Below, in pieces: positions 1-8,280 of a stretch of 64,000 nucleotides of DNA. Numbering within the stretch: position 1 is the first letter of the stretch; each line of letters starts with the position of its first letter. The translations under genes and the position numbers were made by a program. Under the pieces are notes generated by a model. That model had not been told where the DNA came from and ran no database searches. It was given only the letters and a program-made list of their open reading frames with translations. This stretch comes from LD21 sp963715785. GTDB taxonomy: Bacteria; Bacteroidota; Bacteroidia; Bacteroidales; VadinHA17. The stretch covers positions 1,178,001 through 1,242,000 of the forward strand of contig OY970276.1 in assembly GCA_963715785.1 (NCBI GenBank), in the 5' to 3' direction.

Positions 1-227
1 ACAGGGTCATAGCCATGCGTTCCTCCGGGTCTGCACCGTAGAATGCGCCCGATGCCTAATACCAGACCGGTAAAAGGTCCATGAATCTTTAAAGCATCGA
101 GCATAAACTGGGAACAGGTTGGCACATGACGGCAGGAAGGTCTTAGTAATGGAGAAATGGTATACCTGTAAAGAATTACCGGAATTGACAGCAGAAATGA
201 TAAAACCGCATTGATCCATCTAATCAT
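1..227 (-). CDS. yidD: Membrane protein insertion efficiency factor YidD (3' end beyond window)
   Basis: Small membrane-associated protein that assists YidC/Sec insertion of inner-membrane proteins. The frame starts with ATG at 227 and stays open to the window edge, giving 75 residues. An N-terminal hydrophobic helix (about residues 5-20) is followed by the family hallmarks: SPLLRPSCRHVPTCS (residues 25-39, Cys32 and Cys38), then HGPFTG, RILRCRPGG and HGYDP at 49-75. Only the last few residues are missing, judging by the usual 70-85 aa length. A different open frame covers the same bases on this strand (219 to 7), but it has no family similarity and cuts the conserved motifs, so I reject it. 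yidD usually sits beside rnpA, yet here rnpA is about 37 kb away. Identification is secure from motifs. Confidence 0.93.
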   Translation of the reverse strand, partial: MIRWINAVLSFLLSIPVILYRYTISPLLRPSCRHVPTCSQFMLDALKIHGPFTGLVLGIGRILRCRPGGTHGYDP

Positions 228-343
228 CCTGCAAATATAATAACTGTTGGTGCAAGGTGCAAGGCATGGGTGCTGGCTGGTGGATGAGCCGGAATCAGAC
301 TACTTTTCTGACAAAATGGCCAAATCGTAAAAACTTATTAAGT

Positions 344-360
344 TTGGCAAAAATTTTGCA
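344..360 (+). promoter_or_regulatory. Sigma-54-type -24/-12 promoter candidate
   Basis: The sequence TTGGCAAAAATTTTGCA fits the -24/-12 consensus YTGGCACGNNNNTTGCW except at the CG after GGCA. The GG (346-347) and GC (358-359) have the required 12-base register. Predicted transcription would begin near 371, some 26 bases upstream of the peptidase start at 398. No enhancer site was identified, and rpoN is not in this window. Confidence 0.45.
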
Positions 361-397
361 GGGTAAATAAAATTTAAATTATGGAGGAAATGGAATT

Positions 398-1075
398 ATG
401 AATATCTGGATAATTATGATAGGATTTATGCTTGTGAGCTGGATTGTAAGCATAACATTAAAATCAAAGTTCACAAAATATTCGAAGATACCTCTCGACA
501 ACGGCATGTCAGGCCGTGAGGTTGCTGAGAAAATGCTTAGTGACAACGGTATCACAGGAGTCAGAGTTGAAAGTGTTGAGGGTCAGCTGACAGATCATTA
601 TAACCCGGCTGACAAAACGGTCAATCTAAGCCGCGAGGTTTATAATGGACGCAGCATTTCGTCAGCCGCTGTTGCAGCACACGAATGCGGACATGCTGTT
701 CAGCATGCCAGGGCATATGCATGGTTGGGATTCAGATCAATGATGGTCCCGGCAGTAAGCTTCTCATCGAAATGGGTGACATGGATATTACTGGCAGGGA
801 TTCTTCTCATCCGTACTTTCCCGGCTCTGCTGCTGGCAGGTATCGTCTTATTTGCGCTTACAACGCTTTTCAGCTTTATCACTCTGCCTGTTGAAATAGA
901 TGCGAGCCGCCGTGCCCTTGCATGGTTGTCAAACGCAGGAATAACTTCCTACCAGAATCACGAAAAAGCACAGGATGCCTTAAAATGGGCTGCATACACA
1001 TATGTGATAGCTGCTTTGGGATCGCTGGCCACATTATTATATTATATAATGATATTTACAGGATCGAGAAGATAA
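398..1075 (+). CDS. Membrane zinc metallopeptidase, YugP family (Zn_peptidase_2)
   Basis: Predicted integral-membrane zinc peptidase of 225 aa, about the normal length of the YugP family. An N-terminal transmembrane helix (residues 3-20) precedes a soluble segment. The zinc-binding HEXXH motif is HECGH at residues 95-99 within AAHECGHAVQHA, and a further acidic site lies in EIDASRRAL after two or three more hydrophobic helices (about 115-165). A last helix spans roughly 195-218. The physiological substrate of the family is not settled. A purine-rich GGAGGAAA lies 15 bases upstream of the ATG, and a sigma-54-like promoter sits at 344-360. The gene stands alone, converging on the methyltransferase gene that ends at 1119. 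Family assignment is firm, function inferred. Confidence 0.9.
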   Translation: MNIWIIMIGFMLVSWIVSITLKSKFTKYSKIPLDNGMSGREVAEKMLSDNGITGVRVESVEGQLTDHYNPADKTVNLSREVYNGRSISSAAVAAHECGHAVQHARAYAWLGFRSMMVPAVSFSSKWVTWILLAGILLIRTFPALLLAGIVLFALTTLFSFITLPVEIDASRRALAWLSNAGITSYQNHEKAQDALKWAAYTYVIAALGSLATLLYYIMIFTGSRR

Positions 1076-1118
1076 ACCTTTCGCTGGAACGTAGGAACAT
1101 GCAGGAACCAATTCAAAG

Positions 1119-1856
1119 TTACCTCCCTTCGACCTCCAACCAATGTGTGTGTTTTTCTATTGTCCTGAGCGCCAGCCATATAACGCCGGCTCCAACGAAC
1201 AGCCATATCCACATGCCGGTAAGGTATATCCTCTCCGACAGAAAATAATTTCTGAAAAGATCGAGGATTATAAAAATGACAAAAATATTTATGAAGCTGT
1301 TATATTCCCTTTTAAGTACATTCCTTAAAGAGAAGGGAAGCTTAGCTGGTATGAATTTAAAGGACCAGGGTATAAAAGATCTTACATTTTCTGACCATTT
1401 GTCGTATATCTCGCCAAATTTTTTCCGGAGGTACTGTTCTTCTGCAAACATAATGCGCTCATAATATAGCCAGTATACCAGAACGAATACGATATCCGCT
1501 TCAATAGACCTCAAGAACAATACCGGTCCGAACCACATAAAGAAATTTCCTAGATAAAGGGGATGACGTAATACTGAGTAGATGCCCGTCACGTTCAATT
1601 CATCGGCAATCTGACCGTTTATGGTATTGCGTCCGGAGGTATTTTTCGGTGTGAACCCAACAGTTAAGATCCTTATCAGCTGCCCAAAAAGACTCACTCC
1701 CAGGAATATAAGCTCATCCCTCATGTCGAATATTATTGCCTGCCGATTGCCAAGGAACATCGCTGCAATACCTGCAACTATTAAAAATACAGGAAGCCAG
1801 CTTCTTCTTTTAAACAACCAGTTTCCACTTTTCTCAAATTCATGAACCAGGGCCAT
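1119..1856 (-). CDS. Isoprenylcysteine carboxylmethyltransferase / PEMT-like membrane methyltransferase
   Basis: Multi-spanning membrane protein of 245 aa with the ICMT/PEMT C-terminal signature. LRHPLYLGN at residues 96-104 and an EE pair at 139-140 precede a spaced Y-x2-W-x8-FIP pattern, the S-adenosylmethionine-binding half of these enzymes. Hydrophobic helices occur at about 22-40, 48-66, 103-135, 190-207 and 212-233. The frame stays open upstream, but ATG at 1856 is preferred because the longer N-terminus would run through the end of the neighbouring barrel gene. It is the last gene of the minus-strand operon starting with TetR at 8072. A role in methylating an exported lipid or lipoprotein is conceivable from context but unproven. 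Substrate unknown. Confidence 0.75.
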   Translation of the reverse strand: MALVHEFEKSGNWLFKRRSWLPVFLIVAGIAAMFLGNRQAIIFDMRDELIFLGVSLFGQLIRILTVGFTPKNTSGRNTINGQIADELNVTGIYSVLRHPLYLGNFFMWFGPVLFLRSIEADIVFVLVYWLYYERIMFAEEQYLRKKFGEIYDKWSENVRSFIPWSFKFIPAKLPFSLRNVLKREYNSFINIFVIFIILDLFRNYFLSERIYLTGMWIWLFVGAGVIWLALRTIEKHTHWLEVEGR

Positions 1857-1893
1857 TTTTCGGATTTTAGTGCAGGGCAAAAGTATAAAAAAT

Positions 1894-3060
1894 CTAGAAA
1901 CTGATCTTAACACGGAGAAATACCAGGTTAATTCGCATCCGGTCTGAAACGTTCCGGTATCCGAAATGCTGCCAGAACATTGAAAAATCGATATTTTCAG
2001 CAAGGGAATAATCCATTGATGGCCCTGCGAAGTAACCATTAAGATCGGGGAACCACATTCCGGATACGCTGAGATTCAGAAGTGGTGTTACGGGGTATGA
2101 GAACTGACCGAAAGCTGAAAATCTTGAAAATGCCAGGCTTCTGGCAGATAAGTTTCCCGAATAGATCGTATTAAAATCTGTCAGTTTTACCGGATTATTT
2201 GAATACATGATCTGGGCCTGTGCAGCAGAATTGTTTTTAAATGTTTTATCGAAACCAATAGTAATTATACCGGTGCCGGTCGAATCTGAAAAGTTCCTTG
2301 CAGATTGGAACCACGATGCTTCTCCTCTGAATGAGACAGAACCGATTGCCCCCGACCATCCTGTTCCGGCTACAATGTCTGTGCTGTTGAAGAGGCCGCC
2401 GAGGAATTGGATATCATATCCCCATTTATTGAAACGGTACAACGAAGCTGCCGTTACCTGGTCGTTGTAGTTTGCCTTTACTGCAACCTCCACATCAGAT
2501 GATGAACCCGGATAGTACTGGATCCTGACAGCATCACTTCCCGGCCGTTCAATATAATCAATGTCAAAAAATGAATAGGCGTTGAAAATATCATTTGGAT
2601 TCCAGACCAGTGTTTGGCCCCAGTTTATTCTCTGGCGGCCTACTCTTGCTTCCACTTTTCCGGAGTTATAATCAATCCATATTCTGTCAATTGTTGTATT
2701 CAGAAAGAAGGACTGTTCATTAATCAGATTCCATGACAGGTTCATGAATCCCTCGTCATTGCTTATTAATTTGGAATAAGCTCTTCCGGCATTCACCATA
2801 TCCCCGGTGAAAAGCCTGTTTCTGAATTCTGCCGCGAAGGTGATTTTCTCATTCACATAACCCTTGAAATTTAGCCTGTTATGGATGAAATTATCATTTA
2901 AAAACCCGCCGGAAAGGGAATCGAACTGAACTGTCTGCACTGTCGACACATACCCGTTAAGAGTAAGGAATTTCTGCTTATCCTGTGAGTATGCGCCTTC
3001 TTCTGCAAGCAACATACAGGTCAGTATTAATAAAAAGCTTCTGAACATTTCAGGAATCAT
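1894..3060 (-). CDS. Outer-membrane beta-barrel protein (porin-like, DUF1302-like)
   Basis: Protein of 388 aa with an N-terminal signal peptide ending near GAYSQ (residues 22-26), followed by alternating beta strands rich in aromatics. The segment around residues 140-175 (RVGRQRINWGQTLVWNPND, then FFDIDYIERPG) recalls the DUF1302/Wzi-like barrels that act as outer-membrane partners of lipid or polysaccharide transport. The C-terminus ends in KISF with a terminal phenylalanine, as expected for BAM-inserted barrels. It follows the ABC ATPase by 6 bases in the TetR operon, so I infer it is the outer-membrane station of that transporter. ATG at 3048 (MFRSF) is an alternative start. Barrel nature is likely; the exact family needs a profile search. 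Confidence 0.72.
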   Translation of the reverse strand: MIPEMFRSFLLILTCMLLAEEGAYSQDKQKFLTLNGYVSTVQTVQFDSLSGGFLNDNFIHNRLNFKGYVNEKITFAAEFRNRLFTGDMVNAGRAYSKLISNDEGFMNLSWNLINEQSFFLNTTIDRIWIDYNSGKVEARVGRQRINWGQTLVWNPNDIFNAYSFFDIDYIERPGSDAVRIQYYPGSSSDVEVAVKANYNDQVTAASLYRFNKWGYDIQFLGGLFNSTDIVAGTGWSGAIGSVSFRGEASWFQSARNFSDSTGTGIITIGFDKTFKNNSAAQAQIMYSNNPVKLTDFNTIYSGNLSARSLAFSRFSAFGQFSYPVTPLLNLSVSGMWFPDLNGYFAGPSMDYSLAENIDFSMFWQHFGYRNVSDRMRINLVFLRVKISF

Positions 3061-3066
3061 TTTAAT

Positions 3067-3753
3067 CTATGAGATCTTCTCATCTGAGACCACCCTGCCG
3101 TCTTCAAGAGTAACAACCCTGTGAGCCATTTTAACAACCCTGGCATCGTGTGTGGAAAAGATGAATGTAATTTTTTCCTCATAATTAAGCTTCTCCATTA
3201 TTTCAAGAAGTGTCGCAGCCGATTTTGAATCGAGGTTCGCAGTGGGTTCATCAGCCAGGACAAACTTAGGTCGTGAAGCCAATGCTCTTGCTACGGCAAT
3301 CCGTTGCTGCTGACCACCAGAAAGTTTCCCGGGCCTGCTCGATGCACGTTCAGATAATCCGACTGCTTTTAATAACTCGAATGTCCTTTTGTCCCGCTCC
3401 TGCTTCGACCATTTCTGAAGCGACATTATAAACTCCACATTTTCTTTTGCTGTAAGTACGGGTATAAGATTATAGGCCTGAAAGACAAAGCCTATGTTCC
3501 TCAATCTGAAATCTATAAGATCTGAAGACTTCAATTTTGAAAGATTCGTGCCATCAATGATTATTTCACCTGAAGTAGGGTTATCGAGCCCCCCTATAAG
3601 GTTCAGAAGTGTGGTTTTGCCTGAACCCGATGGCCCCACAATTGCCGCAAACTCTGCCTCCTGAAAATCAAGGGTCACTCCGTCTACAGCCTTTACCTGG
3701 ACTTCAGACTCATTATATATTTTCCGGACATCTTTTATCTCAAGGATTTTCAT
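3067..3753 (-). CDS. ABC transporter ATP-binding protein (LolD/MacB type)
   Basis: ATPase of 228 aa from the LolD/MacB/FtsE group that powers FtsX-fold permeases. Walker A is GPSGSGKTT (40-48), the Q-loop lies in FVFQAYNLIP, the signature is LSGGQ (144-148), Walker B is VLADEP (165-170), and a switch histidine occurs in IFSTHD. All catalytic elements look intact. ATG at 3753 is preferred over the in-frame TTG two codons upstream. The gene lies 23 bases after the second permease and 6 bases before the barrel gene, so the ATPase, two permeases, LolA-like protein and barrel are probably one machine. The cargo cannot be read from the sequence. Confidence 0.93.
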   Translation of the reverse strand: MKILEIKDVRKIYNESEVQVKAVDGVTLDFQEAEFAAIVGPSGSGKTTLLNLIGGLDNPTSGEIIIDGTNLSKLKSSDLIDFRLRNIGFVFQAYNLIPVLTAKENVEFIMSLQKWSKQERDKRTFELLKAVGLSERASSRPGKLSGGQQQRIAVARALASRPKFVLADEPTANLDSKSAATLLEIMEKLNYEEKITFIFSTHDARVVKMAHRVVTLEDGRVVSDEKIS

Positions 3754-3776
3754 GGTCAACAGGTTTAAAGATTAAA

Positions 3777-5204
3777 TTATTCCGTCCTGATAGCTTCCAC
3801 AGGATTTAGTTTCAAAGCTTTAAGAGCCGGGTAAATTGAAGAAATTATACCGGTAATTATTATAAGAACCGTGACAATGCAGAAAAATCCGGCACTTATG
3901 CGCGGATGAATAAGGGCTGAATATCCCAGTGCACCAAATCCTTCAGCATACTGTGACAGATCAATGCCCGTATGAGATGTAAGCCTTACTATCAGGTAGC
4001 TGATTATCATTCCGGCCACTCCTCCAACAAGGGATAGAAAAACAGATTCAAGCATTATCATTGAAAATACCTTTCTCTTATTCATGCCGATTGCTGTAAG
4101 CATCCCGAGCTCCCTCGTCCTTTCCAATACTACCATCAGCATAGTATTTATGATACCAAAAGCCAGGGCAGCCAGAATAATTAAACCAAAAATCAGGTAG
4201 AACTGCTGAACCATGTCAGTCATCATTGCAAGTTCAGGCTGAATTTTTTTCCAGCTCATTACTTCAAGATCAGGGAGTTTTTCAGCAAGCGATTCAGTTA
4301 TAGCGTCTGTCTGTGAGAGATCACTGATCCTTACTATTATCTGATGGTAGGAGCTGTCGGGGATTCCGGTAAGATTCTTAAGGTCAGCGTCTTTCACAAA
4401 TACTGTTGTCTTTGCAAAGATGGTGTTGGGTATTCTGTACAAACCGGTAATCCTGAAAACTGCTCCAACCTGATCATTATTCTTGTCAAGGAATGTCAGC
4501 GTCAATCTTGCACCTTCCCTGAATGACCACGCTTCATCTGTTATTAATTGTCCGTATTTTTTAGCTTCTGCCGGTGTGAAGATCCTGTTCATCACCTTAA
4601 TAAACTGCTTCTCATTATCAAATCTCTTTCCTGTAAGCTGATCAAGCTTCCCGGTCACTTCAGCGGGAAGCCCTTTTGACCTCAGCTTTTCAATTACGGC
4701 GGAATCGATGGCAAACCTTACGATTCCGAGATCCTTGGCCAGATCCTCTCCTATAAGGGCTTGCATGAGATTTGATTTTTTGTCAAAATAATCGCCGGTC
4801 CCGGGAATAATATTCTTATATATATTAAATACCTTTTTTTCTTTATCAGGATCTATTCCTATGATCTGAACACCAGTGCTTTTATATGCGGTATTCGCCA
4901 TGCCGGTTATTAGAGTCCGCTCAGAAGTTGCTTCGACTCCGGGTACCGAATTTATAATGGCAAGAACTTCCGAAGAGTTGTTTATAGTAAGCTGAGGATC
5001 ATTATTTATTCTGAAATCCCTTCGGTTTATCTGTATATCAGATATTTCCTGATTAAGGGCATCCGAAACCCGCTGAGCTATCAATCCGTTCATCAGGGCA
5101 ATAGAAAATACCCCTGCAAAGATCCCGATTGAGACAGACGAGATGACAACAAGGCTTCGCACCCTGTTCCTCCATACATTTTTCCATGCCGTTGTCCAGA
5201 TCAT
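3777..5204 (-). CDS. FtsX/LolE-type ABC transporter permease (second of pair)
   Basis: Permease of 475 aa with the MacB_PCD/FtsX architecture. It has a short cytoplasmic start (TTAWKNVWRNRVRS), TM1 at about 18-38, a large periplasmic domain (45-350), and three C-terminal helices at about 355-385, 400-430 and 435-465. The loop between TM2 and TM3 has the LxxxRTRELGMLTAIGM coupling-helix motif typical of LolC/E. ATG at 5204 is chosen because the longer open frame upstream overlaps the end of the preceding permease. Residues 167-200 hold a helical insert (IDSAVIEKL..LPA..KLD) resembling one in the partner permease at a different place in the periplasmic domain. Likely heterodimer partner of the 5216-6628 product. 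Confidence 0.9.
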   Translation of the reverse strand: MIWTTAWKNVWRNRVRSLVVISSVSIGIFAGVFSIALMNGLIAQRVSDALNQEISDIQINRRDFRINNDPQLTINNSSEVLAIINSVPGVEATSERTLITGMANTAYKSTGVQIIGIDPDKEKKVFNIYKNIIPGTGDYFDKKSNLMQALIGEDLAKDLGIVRFAIDSAVIEKLRSKGLPAEVTGKLDQLTGKRFDNEKQFIKVMNRIFTPAEAKKYGQLITDEAWSFREGARLTLTFLDKNNDQVGAVFRITGLYRIPNTIFAKTTVFVKDADLKNLTGIPDSSYHQIIVRISDLSQTDAITESLAEKLPDLEVMSWKKIQPELAMMTDMVQQFYLIFGLIILAALAFGIINTMLMVVLERTRELGMLTAIGMNKRKVFSMIMLESVFLSLVGGVAGMIISYLIVRLTSHTGIDLSQYAEGFGALGYSALIHPRISAGFFCIVTVLIIITGIISSIYPALKALKLNPVEAIRTE

Positions 5205-5215
5205 ACGCTGGTTTT

Positions 5216-6628
5216 TTATGCTTTTAATGATTCTACGAGTCTCATTTTGTAAATTTTTCTTATAGGATAGAGAATTGCAACTCCTACTATAAGGGCGATA
5301 ATAACCGATTGCCACAAGAAGTAATAATCAACATGCAAAAAAGGCATAACAGGCTCCATTCCGTAACTTTCATAGATTTTAGCATATTGCCCTGAGATCC
5401 TTATAGGATTATGCTCTCCTATTAATATTGCGGGCAGCGCCGCTGTTATACCGCTTAATATCCCCATTATACCGATATAGATCATTTCGAATGAAACAAT
5501 TGCTGCGAGCCTTGATTTTTGCATCCCGATCGCTACAAGGACACCAAATTCCCGTCTTCGCTCTGTGGTCATCATTAATACTGTTCCAAATATTCCGAAA
5601 GCAATTACCAGGTACAGTATTCCAATCATAACTGCGCCTCCTTTATTGTCGGCGTCCATCTGATTTATGAGCAATTCATTCATCTCCCGCCATCCGAGCA
5701 CTCTCAGAGGCGAAGGGAGCTTCTTCCCGAGAGAGGCAATCATCCTGTTAATCGTCCTGTCGCTTTTATCTTTAATACACAGGGCCAGGGAAGTAAGCAT
5801 TCCCGGGGCATTATACAGATCCTGGCACTCACCAAGAGGCAGATAGACAATTTTATTATCAATATCCGGCGTTGGCATCCTGACAATTCCGGCAATCCTG
5901 AACTTTCCGGCAGCCGTGGTTCCATGATATCCTTGTCCAATGAGAACAAGAGTATCGCCGATATTCAGCTTAAGATATTCGGACAATCGGTTACCGATCA
6001 GTGCTTCCTGTTTACCAGCCGATATGTATCCGTTACTGAATGAGGCAAAGCGCCTGATAACAGGCATCACCGAAGCAGTGTCCCTGACTGTTATCCCAAG
6101 ATCCAGTCGCAGCAAAGCTTCAGAAGTATATCCTTCTTCTTTAAAAAGATCAAGTTTTGATAGTATTCCGGCCGGCAGATTTGTCATTTTAAGTGAATCT
6201 ATAACGCTGTCCGTGAGCTTGTACTTAACCAGCCTGTTTTTTACATTCGAGAGAAGCCTCTCCTTTTCAGGATCAATTCCCAGGACAAGAACTCCTTTGG
6301 TAAGAGGTCCTGAGGATGCCAGCGCAAAAGATTCAAAACGGGGAACAATATCCGTAACATTACTGTTTCCCGAGAGCGTGTTCAATAATTGAGAGGTAAC
6401 CTTAAAAGAATTGTCCACTATGGAGTTATCTTTGAAATCTTCATTCTGAACCTGAAGATATCCGGTATACGATTCAATAACATTACTAAACATATGGTGG
6501 TACGAGCCCAGTTGAAGGGATCGCATCAGGAGAGCAAAGAATACTGCGAAGAAGACTGAGGCGACGGTAATCAGTGTACGCCTCTTGTTTCTCCAAAGAT
6601 TTCTCCATGCCAGTGAATAGTTTTTCAT
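5216..6628 (-). CDS. FtsX/LolC-type ABC transporter permease (first of pair)
   Basis: Permease of 470 aa, paralogous to the downstream gene. A cytoplasmic LAWRNLWRNKRRT motif precedes TM1 (about 19-38), followed by a periplasmic MacB_PCD-like domain (45-345) and three C-terminal helices with the coupling motif TTERRREFGVLVAIGM. ATG at 6628 is preferred to the GTG one codon earlier. Residues 140-170 contain an insert (DSVIDSLK..LPA..KLD) placed before the ALIG motif at 209-212; in the partner the similar insert follows ALIG. Eleven bases separate it from the next permease, implying co-transcription. With the LolD-like ATPase it should form a type VII ABC exporter or extractor; the substrate is inferred only as lipid or lipoprotein. 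Confidence 0.9.
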   Translation of the reverse strand: MKNYSLAWRNLWRNKRRTLITVASVFFAVFFALLMRSLQLGSYHHMFSNVIESYTGYLQVQNEDFKDNSIVDNSFKVTSQLLNTLSGNSNVTDIVPRFESFALASSGPLTKGVLVLGIDPEKERLLSNVKNRLVKYKLTDSVIDSLKMTNLPAGILSKLDLFKEEGYTSEALLRLDLGITVRDTASVMPVIRRFASFSNGYISAGKQEALIGNRLSEYLKLNIGDTLVLIGQGYHGTTAAGKFRIAGIVRMPTPDIDNKIVYLPLGECQDLYNAPGMLTSLALCIKDKSDRTINRMIASLGKKLPSPLRVLGWREMNELLINQMDADNKGGAVMIGILYLVIAFGIFGTVLMMTTERRREFGVLVAIGMQKSRLAAIVSFEMIYIGIMGILSGITAALPAILIGEHNPIRISGQYAKIYESYGMEPVMPFLHVDYYFLWQSVIIALIVGVAILYPIRKIYKMRLVESLKA

Positions 6629-6661
6629 CACCTGTTTACAAAGTAGAGTTTTGTGTTCGGC

Positions 6662-7426
6662 TCATCTGAGGTTCTTCATATTTTGCTGGGAGAAAAAACT
6701 CTCTGAAACCGGGACATTGAATTTAATATCCTTTATTTCAACAACAGTCTTGTTCCCTTTCTCGTTAACGGGCATTACTTCGATTCGTGCAGTTACGGAT
6801 CTTCCATCCATTATTTTAATATCCGAACCCGTTTCTGTCCTTACCAGAGTTCCGTCCTCATCATAAAGCTCTGTCCGCAGGATCAGAAAATCCTTCTTGT
6901 CAATCCATCTGATCTGTTTTCCCCAAACCACAGCAGCGTTTTCTTTTGCTGTCATATTTATCTTGTAGCAAAGCCGGCCCTCCATCATCTCTTCACCCGC
7001 TATCTCATGGCTATAGTCATTCACAACGGATGACTCCCTGAGGATATCATCGTTGGTATAATCCGACCCCATCCAGCCCTGCGACATCATTGAAGGTGGA
7101 AATTTAATCAGCCTGGCTATTGTCGGATTCCAGCTCCACATTTCATTCCCCCGCTTAAGGTAGGTTTCACCCCTGTCTTTTGCCGGACCTGTAATTAGTG
7201 TAAGAGAATATTCATGGCCAAGCGACCAGCTCTTAAAATCAACCTCCCGCTGCCATGTTGGACGTATAATTGTCATAGACATAACACTAATGCTGGATTT
7301 TTCACCATTGAATTTTTCATCAGCTTTCTTCACTATTTCTGTCGCCGTCAAGGCTTGTCCGGAGAGATGCAGGGTACCAAACAGCAATAATGATGTGATG
7401 AATGGCAGCTTATAATTTCTTTTCAT
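6662..7426 (-). CDS. Outer-membrane lipoprotein-sorting protein, LolA-like (PF17131)
   Basis: Periplasmic carrier candidate of 254 aa. A signal peptide (residues 1-24, cleavage near LSGQA) precedes an antiparallel sheet domain of the LolA/LolB fold group. Landmarks of the PF17131 branch are TATEIVKKADEKFNGEKS near the mature N-terminus, RGNEMWSWNPTIARLIKFPPSMMSQGWMGSDYTNDD in the middle, and WIDKKDFLILRTELYDEDG. It is not the housekeeping LolA, which is shorter and lacks these segments. It lies between tetR (7 bases upstream) and the permease pair (33 bases downstream), which suits a shuttle receiving a lipid or lipoprotein from the ABC complex and handing it to the outer membrane. Confidence 0.88.
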   Translation of the reverse strand: MKRNYKLPFITSLLLFGTLHLSGQALTATEIVKKADEKFNGEKSSISVMSMTIIRPTWQREVDFKSWSLGHEYSLTLITGPAKDRGETYLKRGNEMWSWNPTIARLIKFPPSMMSQGWMGSDYTNDDILRESSVVNDYSHEIAGEEMMEGRLCYKINMTAKENAAVVWGKQIRWIDKKDFLILRTELYDEDGTLVRTETGSDIKIMDGRSVTARIEVMPVNEKGNKTVVEIKDIKFNVPVSESFFSQQNMKNLR

Positions 7427-7433
7427 TATTTAT

Positions 7434-8072
7434 CTATTTATAAATTTCTATGATCCTGTTTATCGTCTTGTCATAGTAATCATCTACTTCATCGAGGTAT
7501 GCATTTACCATGGTGAAGCCTTCGAGAGTATATATGAACATGTTAAGATCGAGAATCGGGTCATATCCTTCGGGTTTTTTCTCTTTTTTCCTTACAAAGT
7601 AATCCTTCATCATTTTGGTAAATATTTTCACTGTGGTGTTACCGGGGATTGTATAGAGTTTTTGTATGGTATTTGCACCAGCGGTATTTGATTTCAGGAA
7701 CTGGTCTCTCACATCCTTTTGCAACACTAACTGGTAAAAGAGGCGCCAGAATGAAAGATTTTCTCTTACATGCGAAAAAAGTATCCTAAGGAAGGATTCA
7801 AAATCATCTTCCGATAAAAAGCCATTGTGGTCAGGATCAAAATGAGTAAATATATCCTCCATCGACCGGCTGATTATCGAGTTAAGCAACTCCTCCTTGC
7901 TCTTGAAGTAGTTGTATAGCAATCCTTTGGATATCCCGGCTTTTTTTGCAATATGACTGATTGTCGTATTATGATAACCCTCATTGGCAAACTCTTTCAG
8001 AGCAGTGTCCATTATGAGGGCTCTTTTTTCCTCACGTATTTCTTTATATTGTACTGGCGTTCTGGGCGACAT
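7434..8072 (-). CDS. TetR/AcrR family transcriptional regulator
   Basis: Repressor-type regulator of 212 aa. The N-terminal helix-turn-helix is canonical: ALKEFANEGYHNTTISHIAKKAGISKGLLYNYFKSKEEL, about residues 24-62. The remainder is an all-helical ligand-binding and dimerisation domain with no recognisable ligand signature. It is the first gene of the export operon and the next gene starts 7 bases after it. A TetR-like operator lies at 8098-8111, 26 bases upstream of its start, so autorepression of the whole operon with relief by an unknown lipid or drug is the natural model. DNA-binding role is certain, inducer unknown. Confidence 0.93.
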   Translation of the reverse strand: MSPRTPVQYKEIREEKRALIMDTALKEFANEGYHNTTISHIAKKAGISKGLLYNYFKSKEELLNSIISRSMEDIFTHFDPDHNGFLSEDDFESFLRILFSHVRENLSFWRLFYQLVLQKDVRDQFLKSNTAGANTIQKLYTIPGNTTVKIFTKMMKDYFVRKKEKKPEGYDPILDLNMFIYTLEGFTMVNAYLDEVDDYYDKTINRIIEIYK

Positions 8073-8097
8073 AATTTCAATCTGTTTTATCTTTGAT

Positions 8098-8111
8098 TGA
8101 ACGGTCGGTCA
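8098..8111. promoter_or_regulatory. Candidate TetR operator
   Basis: TGAACGGTCGGTCA is an imperfect inverted repeat (10 of 14 positions symmetric) extended by TTGA/TCAA ends. It resembles the ACCGACCGGT-type operators of many TetR proteins. It lies just upstream of the tetR start at 8072, where a bound repressor would block transcription of the minus-strand operon. Confidence 0.5.
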
Positions 8112-8280
8112 AAGTTAAATCATGTTTCCTATAATTCCAACGCTTTCCAGGCGTTTTTTTTCAGGCTCTGTATTAGCATATAATGCGCTAATGCGCAAAA
8201 AGCAATTATTTGGAGCGCCGAAATCAATTATTATGGAAAGATTTTTTATCTTTATCAGTTGTACCTAAATCAATTTTACA

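Noticed and set aside
7..219. Open frame of 70 codons on the minus strand
   Set aside because: It runs one frame off the true yidD frame and destroys the conserved SPLLRPSCRHVPTC motif.
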